The notes: generated from the letters alone by a model not told the origin. Shown: positions 1 through 8,938, numbered from the stretch's first letter. The stretch is 49,719 bases of DNA from Saprospiraceae bacterium (GCA_021604865.1 BQJU01000051.1:1-49719), one strand, 5' to 3'. Translations and numbers: made by a program.

Positions 1-63
1 CATCTTGTCACCATCAGGATTTGGGATTAGCAGACTTCCAGAATCCAACAAGAAATTCCGTCT

Positions 64-114
64 GAAGCCTTTTCATCTTCCAAGTCGGGAAGACTTTGAA
101 GATGGAAAGGCTTC
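64..114. terminator. Long hairpin just downstream of the phosphofructokinase gene
   Basis: The arms at 64-86 and 92-114 are 23 nt each, match at 21 of 23 positions, and enclose a 5-nt loop. The hairpin lies 12 nt past the stop codon of the minus-strand phosphofructokinase gene. No long T run follows on either strand, so it may be a weak terminator, a 3'-end stability hairpin or a small palindromic repeat. The fold is visible directly; the role is inferred. Confidence 0.5.
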
Positions 115-126
115 TGCCTTTCTAAC

Positions 127-1221
127 CTAATCCCCAAACGACATCCCAGTAGCCCGCGCCGCCCGCACCAGGTAATGATCCGGTGAAACGAATTTATTTC
201 CCTTGGTTGCCTCGACTAGCGAAACACTGTCAATTTCATTATTCCGAAAGGAAACCATGCGGCCAAATTGCCCTTCATTGACCAGTTCAAAGGCTTTGAC
301 CCCCATCGCAGTGGCCAATATCCGGTCAAAAGCCACTGGTGTGCCGCCACGCTGGATGTGTCCCAGAGTAGTGGTACGTATTTGCTGCTGGCAGCCCTGT
401 TCTTCCAGTTGATACCGCAGGTAATGGGCCACACCCCCCAGTTTGAAATGTTTCTCCCCTACTTCAATTGACCGCTGGCCAATGACTTCACCACCGATTG
501 GTTTGGCCCCTTCCGCCACCACAATATTCATAAAACCTTTACCCTTGACATAACGTTTGTTGATGCGCTTCAGTATCTTTTTCAGGTCAAAGGGAATTTC
601 CGGGATCAGGCACATTTCAGCACCTCCGGCAATGGCGGCATGCAGGGCAATCCACCCGGCATCACGTCCCATCACTTCCATGATCATCACCCGGTGGTGA
701 CTCTCGGCAGTGGTCACCAGTTTATCAAAGCAGTCTGTGGCAATTTGAGCGGCCGTAAAAAAGCCAAAGGTAAGATCGGTAGCCGCCAGGTCATTATCAA
801 TCGTTTTTGGCACACCGATTATATTTAATCCCCTTTCGTACAATGCCTGCGAGATTCGCTGACTGCCATCTCCTCCGATATTAATTACAGCATCAAAATC
901 CAAACTTTTGATCCGGTCCATCAGCTTACCGGTAACATCCTGCATTTCCCATGTACCATCAGCCTGCTGTACCGGAAAGTCCAGCGGGTTTCCCCGGTTG
1001 GTGGTTTTCAAAATTGTCCCGCCTCGCACGTGAATGCCGGCCGTTTTTTTAGGAGAAAGTTTGATCAGTTCCGGCGGATCGGCCATGATGCCATTAAAAG
1101 CTTCCCGGCTCCCCCATACCTGCCAACCGCCGGCAGTTTTGGCTGATTTTACCACGGCACGGATAACGGCATTCAATCCTGGGCAATCCCCACCTCCCGT
1201 ACTAATCAATAATTTCTTCAT
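127..1221 (-). CDS. pfkA: 6-phosphofructokinase, Gly104/Lys124 subtype
   Basis: Phosphorylates fructose 6-phosphate to fructose 1,6-bisphosphate in cytosolic glycolysis. The 364 residues fit the bacterial PFK family. The N-terminus carries the phosphoryl-donor loop GGDCPGLN (residues 10-17), with GGDGS at 116-120 and PKTIDND at 138-144; Asp142 aligns with the catalytic base Asp127 of E. coli PfkA. The E. coli Gly104 position is Gly119, as in ATP-dependent enzymes, but the Gly124 position is Lys139, as in pyrophosphate-dependent enzymes. This mixed pair is known in ATP-using PFKs of actinomycetes and trypanosomatids, so ATP is the likelier donor, without certainty. The ATG start sits directly before the conserved N-terminus. 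A hairpin follows the stop codon. A fructose-1,6-bisphosphatase gene for the opposing reaction lies at 44.7 kb. Confidence 0.96.
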   Translation of the reverse strand: MKKLLISTGGGDCPGLNAVIRAVVKSAKTAGGWQVWGSREAFNGIMADPPELIKLSPKKTAGIHVRGGTILKTTNRGNPLDFPVQQADGTWEMQDVTGKLMDRIKSLDFDAVINIGGDGSQRISQALYERGLNIIGVPKTIDNDLAATDLTFGFFTAAQIATDCFDKLVTTAESHHRVMIMEVMGRDAGWIALHAAIAGGAEMCLIPEIPFDLKKILKRINKRYVKGKGFMNIVVAEGAKPIGGEVIGQRSIEVGEKHFKLGGVAHYLRYQLEEQGCQQQIRTTTLGHIQRGGTPVAFDRILATAMGVKAFELVNEGQFGRMVSFRNNEIDSVSLVEATKGNKFVSPDHYLVRAARATGMSFGD

Positions 1222-1385
1222 TTTTCTAAAATTTGCCCGATGTTAAGAAAAATCATTCATTCAAACCTTCTTTTGTACCCAAAAAAACTTTCAAACCCCA
1301 GAGAAAACCTTTAAATTGGAGGGTAATTACTGATACCCAAAAAAGATTAAGATGAAAATGCCATCCATTTTTCCTCAATTCCCTT

Positions 1386-1550
1386 TCATACATATTTTAT
1401 CGCCTTTTCTAACACCTGACATAGCTGTTTAAGCCGATTAGCTTCTCTTTGATGTACTGAAATTTCTGAGCATGTTTTGGACTTGCTTTGGAAAATTTCA
1501 GGAGCGATTGTACATATTTTATCCTTGTGCAACAACCAGTATAGTAACTA
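1386..1550 (-). pseudogene. Possible gene remnant without a start codon
   Basis: Minus-strand reading gives about 53 open codons between two stops, ending in HQREANRLKQLCQVLEKAIKYV-like sequence that resembles a helical protein C-terminus. There is no plausible start codon, and repeat copy 1 lies immediately upstream on that strand. The protein family is not recognised. It may be a decayed gene fragment or chance. Confidence 0.2.
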
Positions 1551-1581
1551 GTTCCAAAATAAACACATTAAGAGGTGTCTA

Positions 1582-1721
1582 AGTGCTTGTTTAGAGGTCG
1601 GATTTGCATCGCCGTTCCCCGGAGGTCGAAGCCTTCTGGCGAAGAACCTCGGCAAGCCTTTGGCGCAGACGCCCGGAGAAAGCTTCAGCGCAAGCGTAAG
1701 TTTGACCTCCAAACATGCACT
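1582..1721. repeat. Palindromic intergenic element, copy 1 (140 bp)
   Basis: Left terminal repeat 1582-1599 (AGTGCTTGTTTAGAGGTC) pairs with right terminal repeat 1704-1721 (GACCTCCAAACATGCACT). The core is GC-rich and shares GGAGAAAGCTTCAGCGCAAG with copy 3 and, in inverted order, GATTTGCATCGCCGTTCCCC with copy 6. No transposase is encoded. It belongs to the family described under the copy at 48814-49014. Confidence 0.85.
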
Positions 1722-1791
1722 AAAGGTCAGACCTAAAAGCCAATGGCTGACCTGCAAATAAGGTTACATTCACTTTAAACCATAATATACA

Positions 1792-2157
1792 ATGAGAAAC
1801 ATGAAATTAGTTCGTAGTGTTTTACTAACCATCCTGCTGGTAGGAGGCCTGCTGGGGCTGACTCAAGCCCAGGCTCAATCTGACCATCCAGCATCTATCG
1901 ATCCAACCACCAAAGTTATCAAGTTGGATGAGAGCGTGCCTTTTGGATATTTATACCAATTGGATATCAAAAACATGAACTTTGCATCCAAGGCTAAAGC
2001 AGAAGCTTTTTTCGCAGACTTAAAGGCAGAATTGGTCACTTTCACTGTCAATTTTGATAAAAAGATGGTGGATATTTCCCTTAACCTGAGAGCAGAGCCC
2101 AGGTGGGCCGCCAAGGGGTGGAACGCCTATTTCGCCAAACTTGCCAGTACCGATTAA
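1792..2157 (+). CDS. Small secreted protein of unknown function
   Basis: A 121-residue protein with an N-terminal signal peptide (charged MRNMKLVR, hydrophobic core to about residue 24, then AQAQS), so exported to the periplasm or beyond. The mature part has about 95 residues, no cysteine, and includes a helical lysine/alanine-rich stretch (FASKAKAEAFFADLKAEL) followed by beta-like segments. No family was recognised. An in-frame ATG three codons in (1801) is an alternative start. It lies 24 nt upstream of the 745-residue surface protein on the same strand, so the two are probably cotranscribed and may act together, for example as a small partner or chaperone for the large protein; that link rests only on position. 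Confidence 0.8.
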   Translation: MRNMKLVRSVLLTILLVGGLLGLTQAQAQSDHPASIDPTTKVIKLDESVPFGYLYQLDIKNMNFASKAKAEAFFADLKAELVTFTVNFDKKMVDISLNLRAEPRWAAKGWNAYFAKLASTD

Positions 2158-2181
2158 ACCAACAAAAAAAACATCAAAGTC

Positions 2182-4419
2182 ATGAAAAAAACTGCTATGC
2201 CCCGAATTGGGTTATTAACCCTTATCCTGTGTTTATGTTATACTTTTGGCTACAGCCAACTTACCGTTAACGGCTCCCTTTCCGGGAATGATTTAGCTAA
2301 TTTATTGACCGGCGGTGGGGTAACCATCTCCAATGTCACACTCAATTGTCCAACCAATGGATCAGGGTCCTTTGCCAATGGCAATACGACCAATATAGGC
2401 TTGAGAAATGGCGTTTTGCTCACTTCGGGCTGTGTGAATGTGGCTCCTGGCCCCAATAACCTACCCAATGCCGGCTGTGACCAAAATGGTCCCAGTGATC
2501 CGGATTTGCAAAAGCTAGTGCCTGGTGGTCAGATTTTTGACCGTTGTGTTCTGGAGTTCGACGTAGTCCCCATTGGTGACGAGGTTTCCTTCCGCTATGT
2601 TTTTGCTTCGGAAGAATACGAAGAATATTTCTGCCGCCAATTCAATGATGTTTTTGGCTTTCTGGTCAGTGGGCCCAAACCGGCCGCTTTAGGTGGTGGC
2701 AATTATGTCAACCAGAATATCGCCCTAATTCCTTCTACCACGACCCCGATTACCATTAATAATGTAGGGCCGGGCACCTGTGGAGGCATCAATAACAGCT
2801 CTTTTTATGTCAACAATAGTGGTGGCGCAACCATCCAATATGATGGTTTTACAGTAGTGCTTACCGCTCGCATTGACCTGATTCCCTGCCAGAAGTATCA
2901 CTTCAAATTGGGTATTGGTGATGTAGCCGACGAGATTTTTGACTCCGGCGTATTTATTGAAGCAGGTAGTTTTGAATCTAACGACTTGCTTGCAACCGGT
3001 ACTTTGACCGCTCCCGCATGTCCTGGAGGTTGTAATGGCTCCATTGACCTCACGACTATGGGGGGGCAGGCACCATACACCTTTAAATGGAGTACCGGTG
3101 CCACTACAGAGGACATCTCAGGACTCTGTGCCGGAAGCTACTCCGTCACCGTTACCGATAGCAATACCTGTACGGAAAGTCAATCCTTTACCCTGCCTGA
3201 TGGTGTCGATAATACGGCCCCGGTCATTTCTTGTCCGGCTCCCGTCAACAAAAATAATGATACCGGCATCTGTGGTGCCATTGTGGCTTTTAGTGTTACA
3301 GCTACGGATAATTGCACGGCCAATCCAGTGATGAACATCAGCCCTTCTTCTGGTAGTCAGTTTCCAGTGGGCACCACATTTGTTAATGCCACTGCTACAG
3401 ATGCTTCCGGCAATATGTCGGCCTGCTCTTTTGCTGTAGTCATCAAAGACACAGAAAAACCCAAGGCAACCTGTCCGGTACTGGCGGTTTTCAGTTGTGA
3501 AGAATCTACAGAACCTGACCATACCGGTACGCCAACGACCAGCGACAATTGTATGGTTGGTCAAATTACTTATGCCGAAGTCATCACAGCGGGAAGTTGT
3601 GCTGGTGAATTTACCATCACCCGCGATTGGACCGTAAAAGATATCTATGGCAATAGTAGCAACTGTTCACAAACCATCAATTTTGAGGACAAAAAGAAAC
3701 CGGAAATCGAATGTCCGGTAGATACCATCGTCACTTGCGATACGACCGCGTTGAATACCGGTTTTGCGAAAGCTACCGACAATTGTGATCCTGCACCAGT
3801 AATTACGTATTCCGATAAGGTATTAAGTGGTGATTGCGACTGGCAATGTTTCATAAAAAGAACCTGGAAAGCAAAAGATGAATGTGGCAACGAACAAACC
3901 TGCGATCAGGAAATTGAAAAGAATGTCTTGCCATTGTTAGAAGAAGCATTATCTGCTGACTTGAATGGCGATGGATTGGTAGATACCCTCATTATGGGAG
4001 CTACTTTCACTACGCTAAAGATTGGCCCGGAATCGGCTCATTGTTTGTTGCAATGGTTCCCAAATGCCGGTGGCAACCCTGCGGCACTAAGACGTCAGAA
4101 TGGGGCAGTTGCACCGGATTGCAAGCCGGGTATCAATCCAGTAAATGCAGCCGGGAAATTGTTGAATCCACTTTTTGCAGAAGGCCTAAAGCTGGCCCTT
4201 TATCTACGGCTCAACCCTGATTTTGGTAAGACCAAGCTCAATACCCTCGATTGCAATATTGCGCCTATAGTCATGCAAGGTCTGGGCAATAACCCCGATG
4301 TAGATGAGCTGATGCGCCTGACGCAACTGGCCTTAGGTAATCTGGTATTGGTGCCTCATTTACGGGAATTATTAGATGCTTTGACCTGTATCAATGGCCC
4401 GATAAATCTTTGTGATTGA
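2182..4419 (+). CDS. Secreted choice-of-anchor-L / SprB / HYR surface protein
   Basis: A 745-residue exported protein. After a signal peptide ending near residue 25 come a choice-of-anchor-L domain (about 27-265: [14 protein letters not shown] start, [13 protein letters not shown] motif), a SprB-type repeat (about 266-343, with [13 protein letters not shown] and [13 protein letters not shown]), one canonical HYR domain (about 344-425) and two degenerate cysteine-rich HYR-like repeats (about 426-583). These folds are typical of Bacteroidota surface adhesins. The last 160 residues are different: they begin with a dockerin/EF-hand-like calcium loop ([10 protein letters not shown], about 593-602), become helical, and end in [10 protein letters not shown]. 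No type IX secretion C-terminal sorting domain is recognisable, so the anchoring mode is unclear. A strong hairpin terminator follows at 4558. Confidence 0.85.
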   Translation: MKKTAMPRIGLLTLILCLCYTFGYSQLTVNGSLSGNDLANLLTGGGVTISNVTLNCPTNGSGSFANGNTTNIGLRNGVLLTSGCVNVAPGPNNLPNAGCDQNGPSDPDLQKLVPGGQIFDRCVLEFDVVPIGDEVSFRYVFASEEYEEYFCRQFNDVFGFLVSGPKPAALGGGNYVNQNIALIPSTTTPITINNVGPGTCGGINNSSFYVNNSGGATIQYDGFTVVLTARIDLIPCQKYHFKLGIGDVADEIFDSGVFIEAGSFESNDLLATGTLTAPACPGGCNGSIDLTTMGGQAPYTFKWSTGATTEDISGLCAGSYSVTVTDSNTCTESQSFTLPDGVDNTAPVISCPAPVNKNNDTGICGAIVAFSVTATDNCTANPVMNISPSSGSQFPVGTTFVNATATDASGNMSACSFAVVIKDTEKPKATCPVLAVFSCEESTEPDHTGTPTTSDNCMVGQITYAEVITAGSCAGEFTITRDWTVKDIYGNSSNCSQTINFEDKKKPEIECPVDTIVTCDTTALNTGFAKATDNCDPAPVITYSDKVLSGDCDWQCFIKRTWKAKDECGNEQTCDQEIEKNVLPLLEEALSADLNGDGLVDTLIMGATFTTLKIGPESAHCLLQWFPNAGGNPAALRRQNGAVAPDCKPGINPVNAAGKLLNPLFAEGLKLALYLRLNPDFGKTKLNTLDCNIAPIVMQGLGNNPDVDELMRLTQLALGNLVLVPHLRELLDALTCINGPINLCD

Positions 4420-4448
4420 TTAGACTTGTTTAAATTAAAAAAACATGA

Positions 4449-4555
4449 TTCTTAGACAAATCTTGTGATTCAGAGTCAATCGAAAACGTAAATCAACACT
4501 TCTTTCAGGCGTTAAAGATTCACATTTTAGTTTGACCACGAGATTTGTCTAAGAA
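4449..4555. repeat. 107-bp element bounded by 19-bp inverted repeats
   Basis: Left arm 4449-4467 (TTCTTAGACAAATCTTGTG) is the reverse complement of right arm 4537-4555 (CACGAGATTTGTCTAAGAA) with one mismatch. The 69-bp interior has no gene. It sits between the surface-protein stop codon and the terminator at 4558. Its size and ends suggest a small non-autonomous mobile element unrelated in sequence to the AGTGCATG family; a long-range RNA hairpin is the alternative. Confidence 0.55.
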
Positions 4556-4557
4556 CG

Positions 4558-4610
4558 AAAAACATGAGTCGCTACCGAGAAAATTTGGTAGGACTCATGT
4601 TTTTCTTTTT
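4558..4610. terminator. Strong bidirectional intrinsic terminator
   Basis: The stem AAAAACATGAGTC (4558-4570) pairs perfectly with GACTCATGTTTTT (4592-4604) and is extended inward by CTACC/GGTAG. On the plus strand it runs into TTTTTCTTTTTC. It lies between convergent genes: the surface protein (ends 4419) and the YqaE-like protein (ends 4636). Confidence 0.85.
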
Positions 4611-4635
4611 CGATCTTCGATTAACTGTTTTAATA

Positions 4636-5043
4636 CTATCTGCCACTCAAAATAACCACCAGCGTATAAATCAGTCCTGGCACATAAAATAGGAGGGTAA
4701 GCAAAAGAGATAACCAGAAACGGTTGGTAATACCGTCATAAAGTGCCATACCAAGAGGTGGCAACAGGATAGTGACAATCACCAACAATAACAGATCATC
4801 ACTGGCTTCCACCTTTTTGGCATCCTTTATAGCTGTCTTTAACTCTTTGCGCATCTCCTTGCGCTTGGCCCGCTTTTCCTTTTTTGAGAGCTGGTTCCAT
4901 TCTTCTTTGTATTTTTTTGCGGCGTCCTTCATGTCTTCCTTAGCCATTTCCTCAGTGGGTGCCTTTACGGGATGAACAGCTTGGGCAGGAATAGACAAAA
5001 AGCTACACAAAGCAACAAATGCAATGAGTTGAAATACTTTCAT
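4636..5043 (-). CDS. Exported Pmp3/YqaE-family membrane protein with charged linker
   Basis: A 135-residue protein. Residues 1-22 form a signal peptide (VALCSFLSIPAQA). Residues about 30-80 are a strongly charged, lysine/glutamate-rich helical segment (KKYKEEWNQLSKKEKRAKRKE). Residues about 82-133 match the two-helix Pmp3/YqaE (UPF0057) fold: an ILLPPLG turn in the first helix, then LLLTLLFYVPGLIYTL in the second. Stand-alone Pmp3 proteins have about 52 residues and are linked to membrane potential and salt stress; this version adds an exported charged domain, an arrangement often seen in Bacteroidota. It is monocistronic, sharing the bidirectional terminator at 4558 with the convergent gene. 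Confidence 0.85.
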   Translation of the reverse strand: MKVFQLIAFVALCSFLSIPAQAVHPVKAPTEEMAKEDMKDAAKKYKEEWNQLSKKEKRAKRKEMRKELKTAIKDAKKVEASDDLLLLVIVTILLPPLGMALYDGITNRFWLSLLLTLLFYVPGLIYTLVVILSGR

Positions 5044-5218
5044 AATATTCGATTTTACAGTGAATTGATGTGATAAACTTCAATTTTCAACAACGTGTAC
5101 CCTGTTGGGATGTTCGCTTTTGAGTCGACTAATCTACAATTATTTATCAGATCGCGCAAACTATAGGTTTTGTATTTTTTGCAATACAAAGTGGCCAACT
5201 GGACAAGGAGCAGAAAGA

Positions 5219-5929
5219 TCAATTGCCTACAGGCACCTCCTTTTCAATTTTTAAATCCAGAACCAGGAATTCATCAACGGCATACGAAAGAAGCGTGTAT
5301 ATAAACAAACTTATCCCTAATATTTCAAAGAGTTCTTCCAGCGTATAGATAATAGCATAAAGGACATTTTCTTCTCCATGAACTTCAATATACCAGCCAC
5401 CCAATGATTCAAATCCTAGTGCACCGACAACGTAAATCGCACCCGAGATAATAAACAACCACATCGCTCTTCTGGGAAGTTGTAGCAAAAACCGTAAATA
5501 AAAAAATGAAAACGCTATAAAAAGTAGTCCATAAGGAATGACCCAGGCGAAGAAAAAGATGCCGTGGTGTTCAATGTGGCTTTGAATGAATTCACCTATA
5601 TTTTCATGGATTTCTAAAAACTCATCCATTGTTAAAAACAGAAAAATAAAAGATAATCCGTACCAATATAATGAGCTTCCTCCTCTTTTGTATTCAGATA
5701 TACTTATCAAAAACAGAATCAGCGAAGTACAGAAAAGTATCAGCACGGAAAACAGTGTAGGGATACTTTTTTCATAATTGAAATCAAAAAGTTTCTCGAT
5801 CAGCAACAAACCACCTTCATGTCCTACCTCAAATTTTAAAATCACTACCGCTATATTGGCTGCCAAAAGTACACTTATGATGGACAATAGGAAAATAAGG
5901 GCCTTTTTGGGTGTAGTTTTTATATTCAT
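5219..5929 (-). CDS. Multi-pass membrane protein of unknown function
   Basis: A 236-residue inner-membrane protein with about six hydrophobic helices. Conserved-looking acidic and histidine residues lie at membrane boundaries: FLTMDEFLEIHENIGEF in the middle and YTLEELFEILGISLF near the C-terminus, with GALGFESLGGW between. The MDE...HE and EE...E pattern would suit a membrane-embedded metal or proton site, but no characterised family was recognised. Start ATG at 5929; intergenic DNA on both sides, so probably monocistronic. Confidence 0.75.
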   Translation of the reverse strand: MNIKTTPKKALIFLLSIISVLLAANIAVVILKFEVGHEGGLLLIEKLFDFNYEKSIPTLFSVLILFCTSLILFLISISEYKRGGSSLYWYGLSFIFLFLTMDEFLEIHENIGEFIQSHIEHHGIFFFAWVIPYGLLFIAFSFFYLRFLLQLPRRAMWLFIISGAIYVVGALGFESLGGWYIEVHGEENVLYAIIYTLEELFEILGISLFIYTLLSYAVDEFLVLDLKIEKEVPVGN

Positions 5930-6337
5930 AGTTTAAATGAATTAGGTATTATTGGGCAAAGCAATAAGGTTTTGGGACCATGAATCTATTAATAGCGTGT
6001 TTTCAGGATAAATTGGAAAGGGATACTTTAAGTTGAAAAGAAAGAATCTAGAGGCTGCATGTTAAATTAACAAACAAACCATTAAATGTGCAATAAAAAA
6101 TTAAAACGTCAAAATATTTATTTTTTTAATTGCCATTTTCTCTATAATTGTCTTTACGACTGCTAATTTCATCATATAGGTATTGGCTATCCCTCGACAC
6201 ACAATGAAAAAGGAATGTCACCGATTTTGACCTATTTTGCTCGATTCCCTCAGGTTCATCAAAAAAATAACTCCAAAAATTCACCCCATTTTACCGATAT
6301 TGCCCCTTGTTTCTCTTTCATTCACAAACTTTAAATT
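5930..6337. other. 408-bp AT-rich divergent intergenic region
   Basis: Separates the minus-strand membrane protein from the plus-strand DUF2911 lipoprotein and must hold both promoters. It is AT-rich with several T and A runs. No gene, repeat-family member or convincing hairpin was seen. Confidence 0.5.
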
Positions 6338-6973
6338 ATGAGAAGTCAACTTTTTAAGTTTTTGTTCCTTTGTTTATTGGCGTTTAATGTAGCTTGTACT
6401 AATTCTGGTGGTGAAAATTCGTCTGCGGAGACGACAGAAGCCGAACCGGAAGCCGAAGTAGTAGCTACCGAAGAAACCCCTGTAGCGGAAACTATGGGTA
6501 ATGAAAGCTACCAGATTACCGTACTCAAGCCTGACCTGCCTAGCCCTCGCAAAGAGATGAAGGGCACCATCGGCGATTTGGAAGTTACGGTTAATTATGG
6601 CAGCCCATCCATGAAAGGTCGCGAGCTTTGGGGTGCATTGATCCCCTATGGCGAAGTCTGGCGTACCGGTGCTAATGAAGCAACTACCTTTGAGGTAACC
6701 CAGGATGTCATGATCGAGGGACAGAAATTACCCGCAGGTAAATATGCTTTGGCAACCATCCCCGGTGAAGAAAGTTGGGAAATCATCTTCAATTCTCAAG
6801 CAGAACAGTGGGGTGCTTATGAGATGGATGAGTCCAAGAATGTACTCAAGGTTTCGGTTAGCCCTAAAACTAGCAGCACAGCCTCCGAAACACTGGACTT
6901 TAAAGTGGAAGGAGATGAAGTAATAATGATGTGGGACAAATTGGCTGTTCCCTTTAATGTATCAGCAAGTTAA
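6338..6973 (+). CDS. DUF2911 domain lipoprotein
   Basis: A 211-residue protein with an N-terminal signal ending in FNVACTNSG, a probable lipoprotein site (Cys20) although the -3 residue Asn is unusual. An acidic, threonine/glutamate-rich linker (about 25-60) precedes a DUF2911 domain covering the rest, recognised by GDLEVTVNYGSPSMKGRELWG, LIPYGEVWRTGANEATTFEV and LPAGKYALATIPGEESWEIIFN. The domain occurs in many Bacteroidota exported proteins; its function is unknown. It stands alone, 84 bp before the CLC gene on the same strand. Confidence 0.9.
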   Translation: MRSQLFKFLFLCLLAFNVACTNSGGENSSAETTEAEPEAEVVATEETPVAETMGNESYQITVLKPDLPSPRKEMKGTIGDLEVTVNYGSPSMKGRELWGALIPYGEVWRTGANEATTFEVTQDVMIEGQKLPAGKYALATIPGEESWEIIFNSQAEQWGAYEMDESKNVLKVSVSPKTSSTASETLDFKVEGDEVIMMWDKLAVPFNVSAS

Positions 6974-7057
6974 AATTTGGATTAGTATAAGGTGGGATAT
7001 TGGAGGTTTTTCTCTGATATTCCATCCTTTTACAATTTCTTTTAAGATATTAGACTA

Positions 7058-8857
7058 ATGCTATCTAAATGGAAGCGATTTAGTCGATTTACACGAATCC
7101 GGATACATCAAAGTATTCGTTGGATAAGTGATCATATCTCCCAACGTAATTACCAAATCATTGTCAGTATCATCATTGGTATTGCAGCAGGGTTAGCTGC
7201 TGTTGTTTTAAAGTACGCCGTGCAGCTCGTCCGTGACTGGATGCAGGGTAATGACCCGACACAAGGCCGCATCGGTTTTGTATTTTTCCCTCTCCTAGGC
7301 ATTATTCTTACCGTTTTGTATTTGCGCTATATCCTGCGAAAAAAGCTCGATATTGGTTTCCCCGGCCTCATTTTTTCTATTGCACAAAAAAAGGTCAATC
7401 TACCACGCCGTGAAATATATGCCCATACCGTCAGTAGTTCACTGACTGTCGGACTGGGAGGATCAGTCGGATTGGAGGCCCCTATTGTACGTAGCGGTGC
7501 CGCTATTGGTTCCAACCTGGCAAGCCTCTTGCAGGTAAGCCGCAAAAAACAAACACTTTTTCTTATATGTGGTGCAACAGCCGGTATGGCAGCCATCTTT
7601 AACAGTCCCGTCGCGGCAGTAATCTTTGCCTTCGAGGTACTGCTGACCGATATCGCCCTACCCTCTTTTATCCCACTACTTATATCCGCAGCTACGGGTG
7701 CTGTGGTGGCTCGTTTCTTTTATTATGAACAATTATTTTACCTACCCACCCAAGGGTGGTCTTTGGAAACGATCCCGTTTTTTATCTTGCTAGGCATCCT
7801 CTGTGGATTGTATTCTACTTATATGATCCGTAGCCTGCTTTTTATTAATCGCTTTTTCTTCAGCATAAAAACGCAATGGGTGCGACTACTGCTGGGTGGC
7901 TTGACCCTTGGCGCATTGATTTTTTTGCTCCCACCACTCTTTGGTGAAGGTTATACCACCATCAATCAACTGCTGACCGGTCAATACAGTGCCATTACAG
8001 AAAATAGCCTATTTTACGATTATACTGAGTATAGGAGCCTTCTTCTGATCTTTGGCTTGCTGGTCATTTTGGCAAAAGCCATTGCCACATCTTTAACCCT
8101 TGCTATGGGTGGTAATGGTGGCTTTTTTGCGCCCTCCATGTTTTCAGGAGCCACCCTGGGCTTTGTTTTTGCAATGGCGATCAATCAGCTGGGTCTCGTA
8201 GAACTACCTATTGCTGATTTCATTGCAGTGGCCATGGCTGGCATCCTGAGTGGCGTCATTAAATCACCGCTGACGGGCATCTTCCTCATCGCTGAAATTA
8301 CTGGCGGATATCTGCTTTTTGTGCCCTTGATGATCGTTTCCGCAATTTCCTATTTTGTTACCTTCTATTTCGAGCCACAATCCCTGTTTACCAAAGAATT
8401 GTACCAAAAAGGGCTATGGGTACCTTCCCACGAAAAGGATAAACAAATACTGAAGGATCTTAAACTGGAACAACTGATTGAGCGAAACTTTTCCACAGTG
8501 CATCCAAAACAAACACTTGGAGAATTTGTCAACATTATCGCCCATTCAAGTCGCAATCTTTTTCCAGTCGTTGATGGTGACGGTAGCTTACTCGGTATCA
8601 TTCTACTTGATGATGTGCGGGAAATTATGTTCCAACCCGAGAAATATGAGGAAGTTTATATCCAAGATCTGATGCACCTTCCTCCTGCCATTTTACAATA
8701 CGATAACTCGATGGAAGAGGTTATGGACAAGTTTGAATTGCATCAGGCCTGGAATCTACCGGTTGTCCGCGATGGTAAATACCAGGGATTTGTTTCTAAG
8801 TCCAATATACTGGGCAGATACCGGCGGTCTTTGCAGGATCGGAATATTGGATTCTAG
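7058..8857 (+). CDS. CLC-family chloride channel/transporter with two CBS domains
   Basis: A 599-residue inner-membrane protein. The CLC membrane domain covers residues about 30-440 and a CBS pair about 460-595. Signature motifs are GSVGLEAP (Glu140 aligns with gating Glu148 of E. coli ClcA), FNSPVAAVIFAFEV and GGNGGFFAPSMF (351-362). Residue 194 is Val where ClcA has the internal proton glutamate Glu203, as in animal CLC channels, so it may conduct chloride passively or couple protons differently. The CBS domains may bind a nucleotide. The stop codon runs straight into 27-bp tandem hairpin repeats. Confidence 0.93.
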   Translation: MLSKWKRFSRFTRIRIHQSIRWISDHISQRNYQIIVSIIIGIAAGLAAVVLKYAVQLVRDWMQGNDPTQGRIGFVFFPLLGIILTVLYLRYILRKKLDIGFPGLIFSIAQKKVNLPRREIYAHTVSSSLTVGLGGSVGLEAPIVRSGAAIGSNLASLLQVSRKKQTLFLICGATAGMAAIFNSPVAAVIFAFEVLLTDIALPSFIPLLISAATGAVVARFFYYEQLFYLPTQGWSLETIPFFILLGILCGLYSTYMIRSLLFINRFFFSIKTQWVRLLLGGLTLGALIFLLPPLFGEGYTTINQLLTGQYSAITENSLFYDYTEYRSLLLIFGLLVILAKAIATSLTLAMGGNGGFFAPSMFSGATLGFVFAMAINQLGLVELPIADFIAVAMAGILSGVIKSPLTGIFLIAEITGGYLLFVPLMIVSAISYFVTFYFEPQSLFTKELYQKGLWVPSHEKDKQILKDLKLEQLIERNFSTVHPKQTLGEFVNIIAHSSRNLFPVVDGDGSLLGIILLDDVREIMFQPEKYEEVYIQDLMHLPPAILQYDNSMEEVMDKFELHQAWNLPVVRDGKYQGFVSKSNILGRYRRSLQDRNIGF

Positions 8858-8938
8858 TAGGAGCAACCCTCGTGGTTGCCCAACTAGAGGCAACCCTCGT
8901 GGTTGCCCAACTAGGAGAAATCCTCGTGGTTGCCCAAC
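8858..8938 (+). repeat. Three 27-bp tandem repeats, each a GCAACC hairpin
   Basis: Units 8858-8884, 8885-8911 and 8912-8938 follow the pattern TAGGAGCAACCCTCGTGG then TTGCCCAAC. The first two contain GCAACC-ctcgt-GGTTGC hairpins; the third has a decayed left arm (GAAATC). They begin directly after the CLC stop codon. Similar GGGCAACC palindromes are scattered between genes in many environmental bacteria. Confidence 0.9.

Larger units (their letters stand above)
1222..1791. other. 570-bp intergenic region with a repeat element
   Basis: This stretch holds the upstream region of the phosphofructokinase gene, an open minus-strand stretch near 1386-1550 that resembles a decayed gene end, palindromic repeat element copy 1 (1582-1721), and the short leader of the secreted-protein gene at 1792. 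No intact gene was found; the open frame across 1548-1757 is produced by the repeat. Confidence 0.6.

Noticed and set aside
1548..1757. 69-codon minus-strand open frame
   Set aside because: It lies within and around palindromic element copy 1 and has no protein-like features.
3118..3564. 148-codon antisense open frame in the surface-protein gene
   Set aside because: Overlaps clear SprB/HYR coding sequence; composition is explained by the complementary strand.
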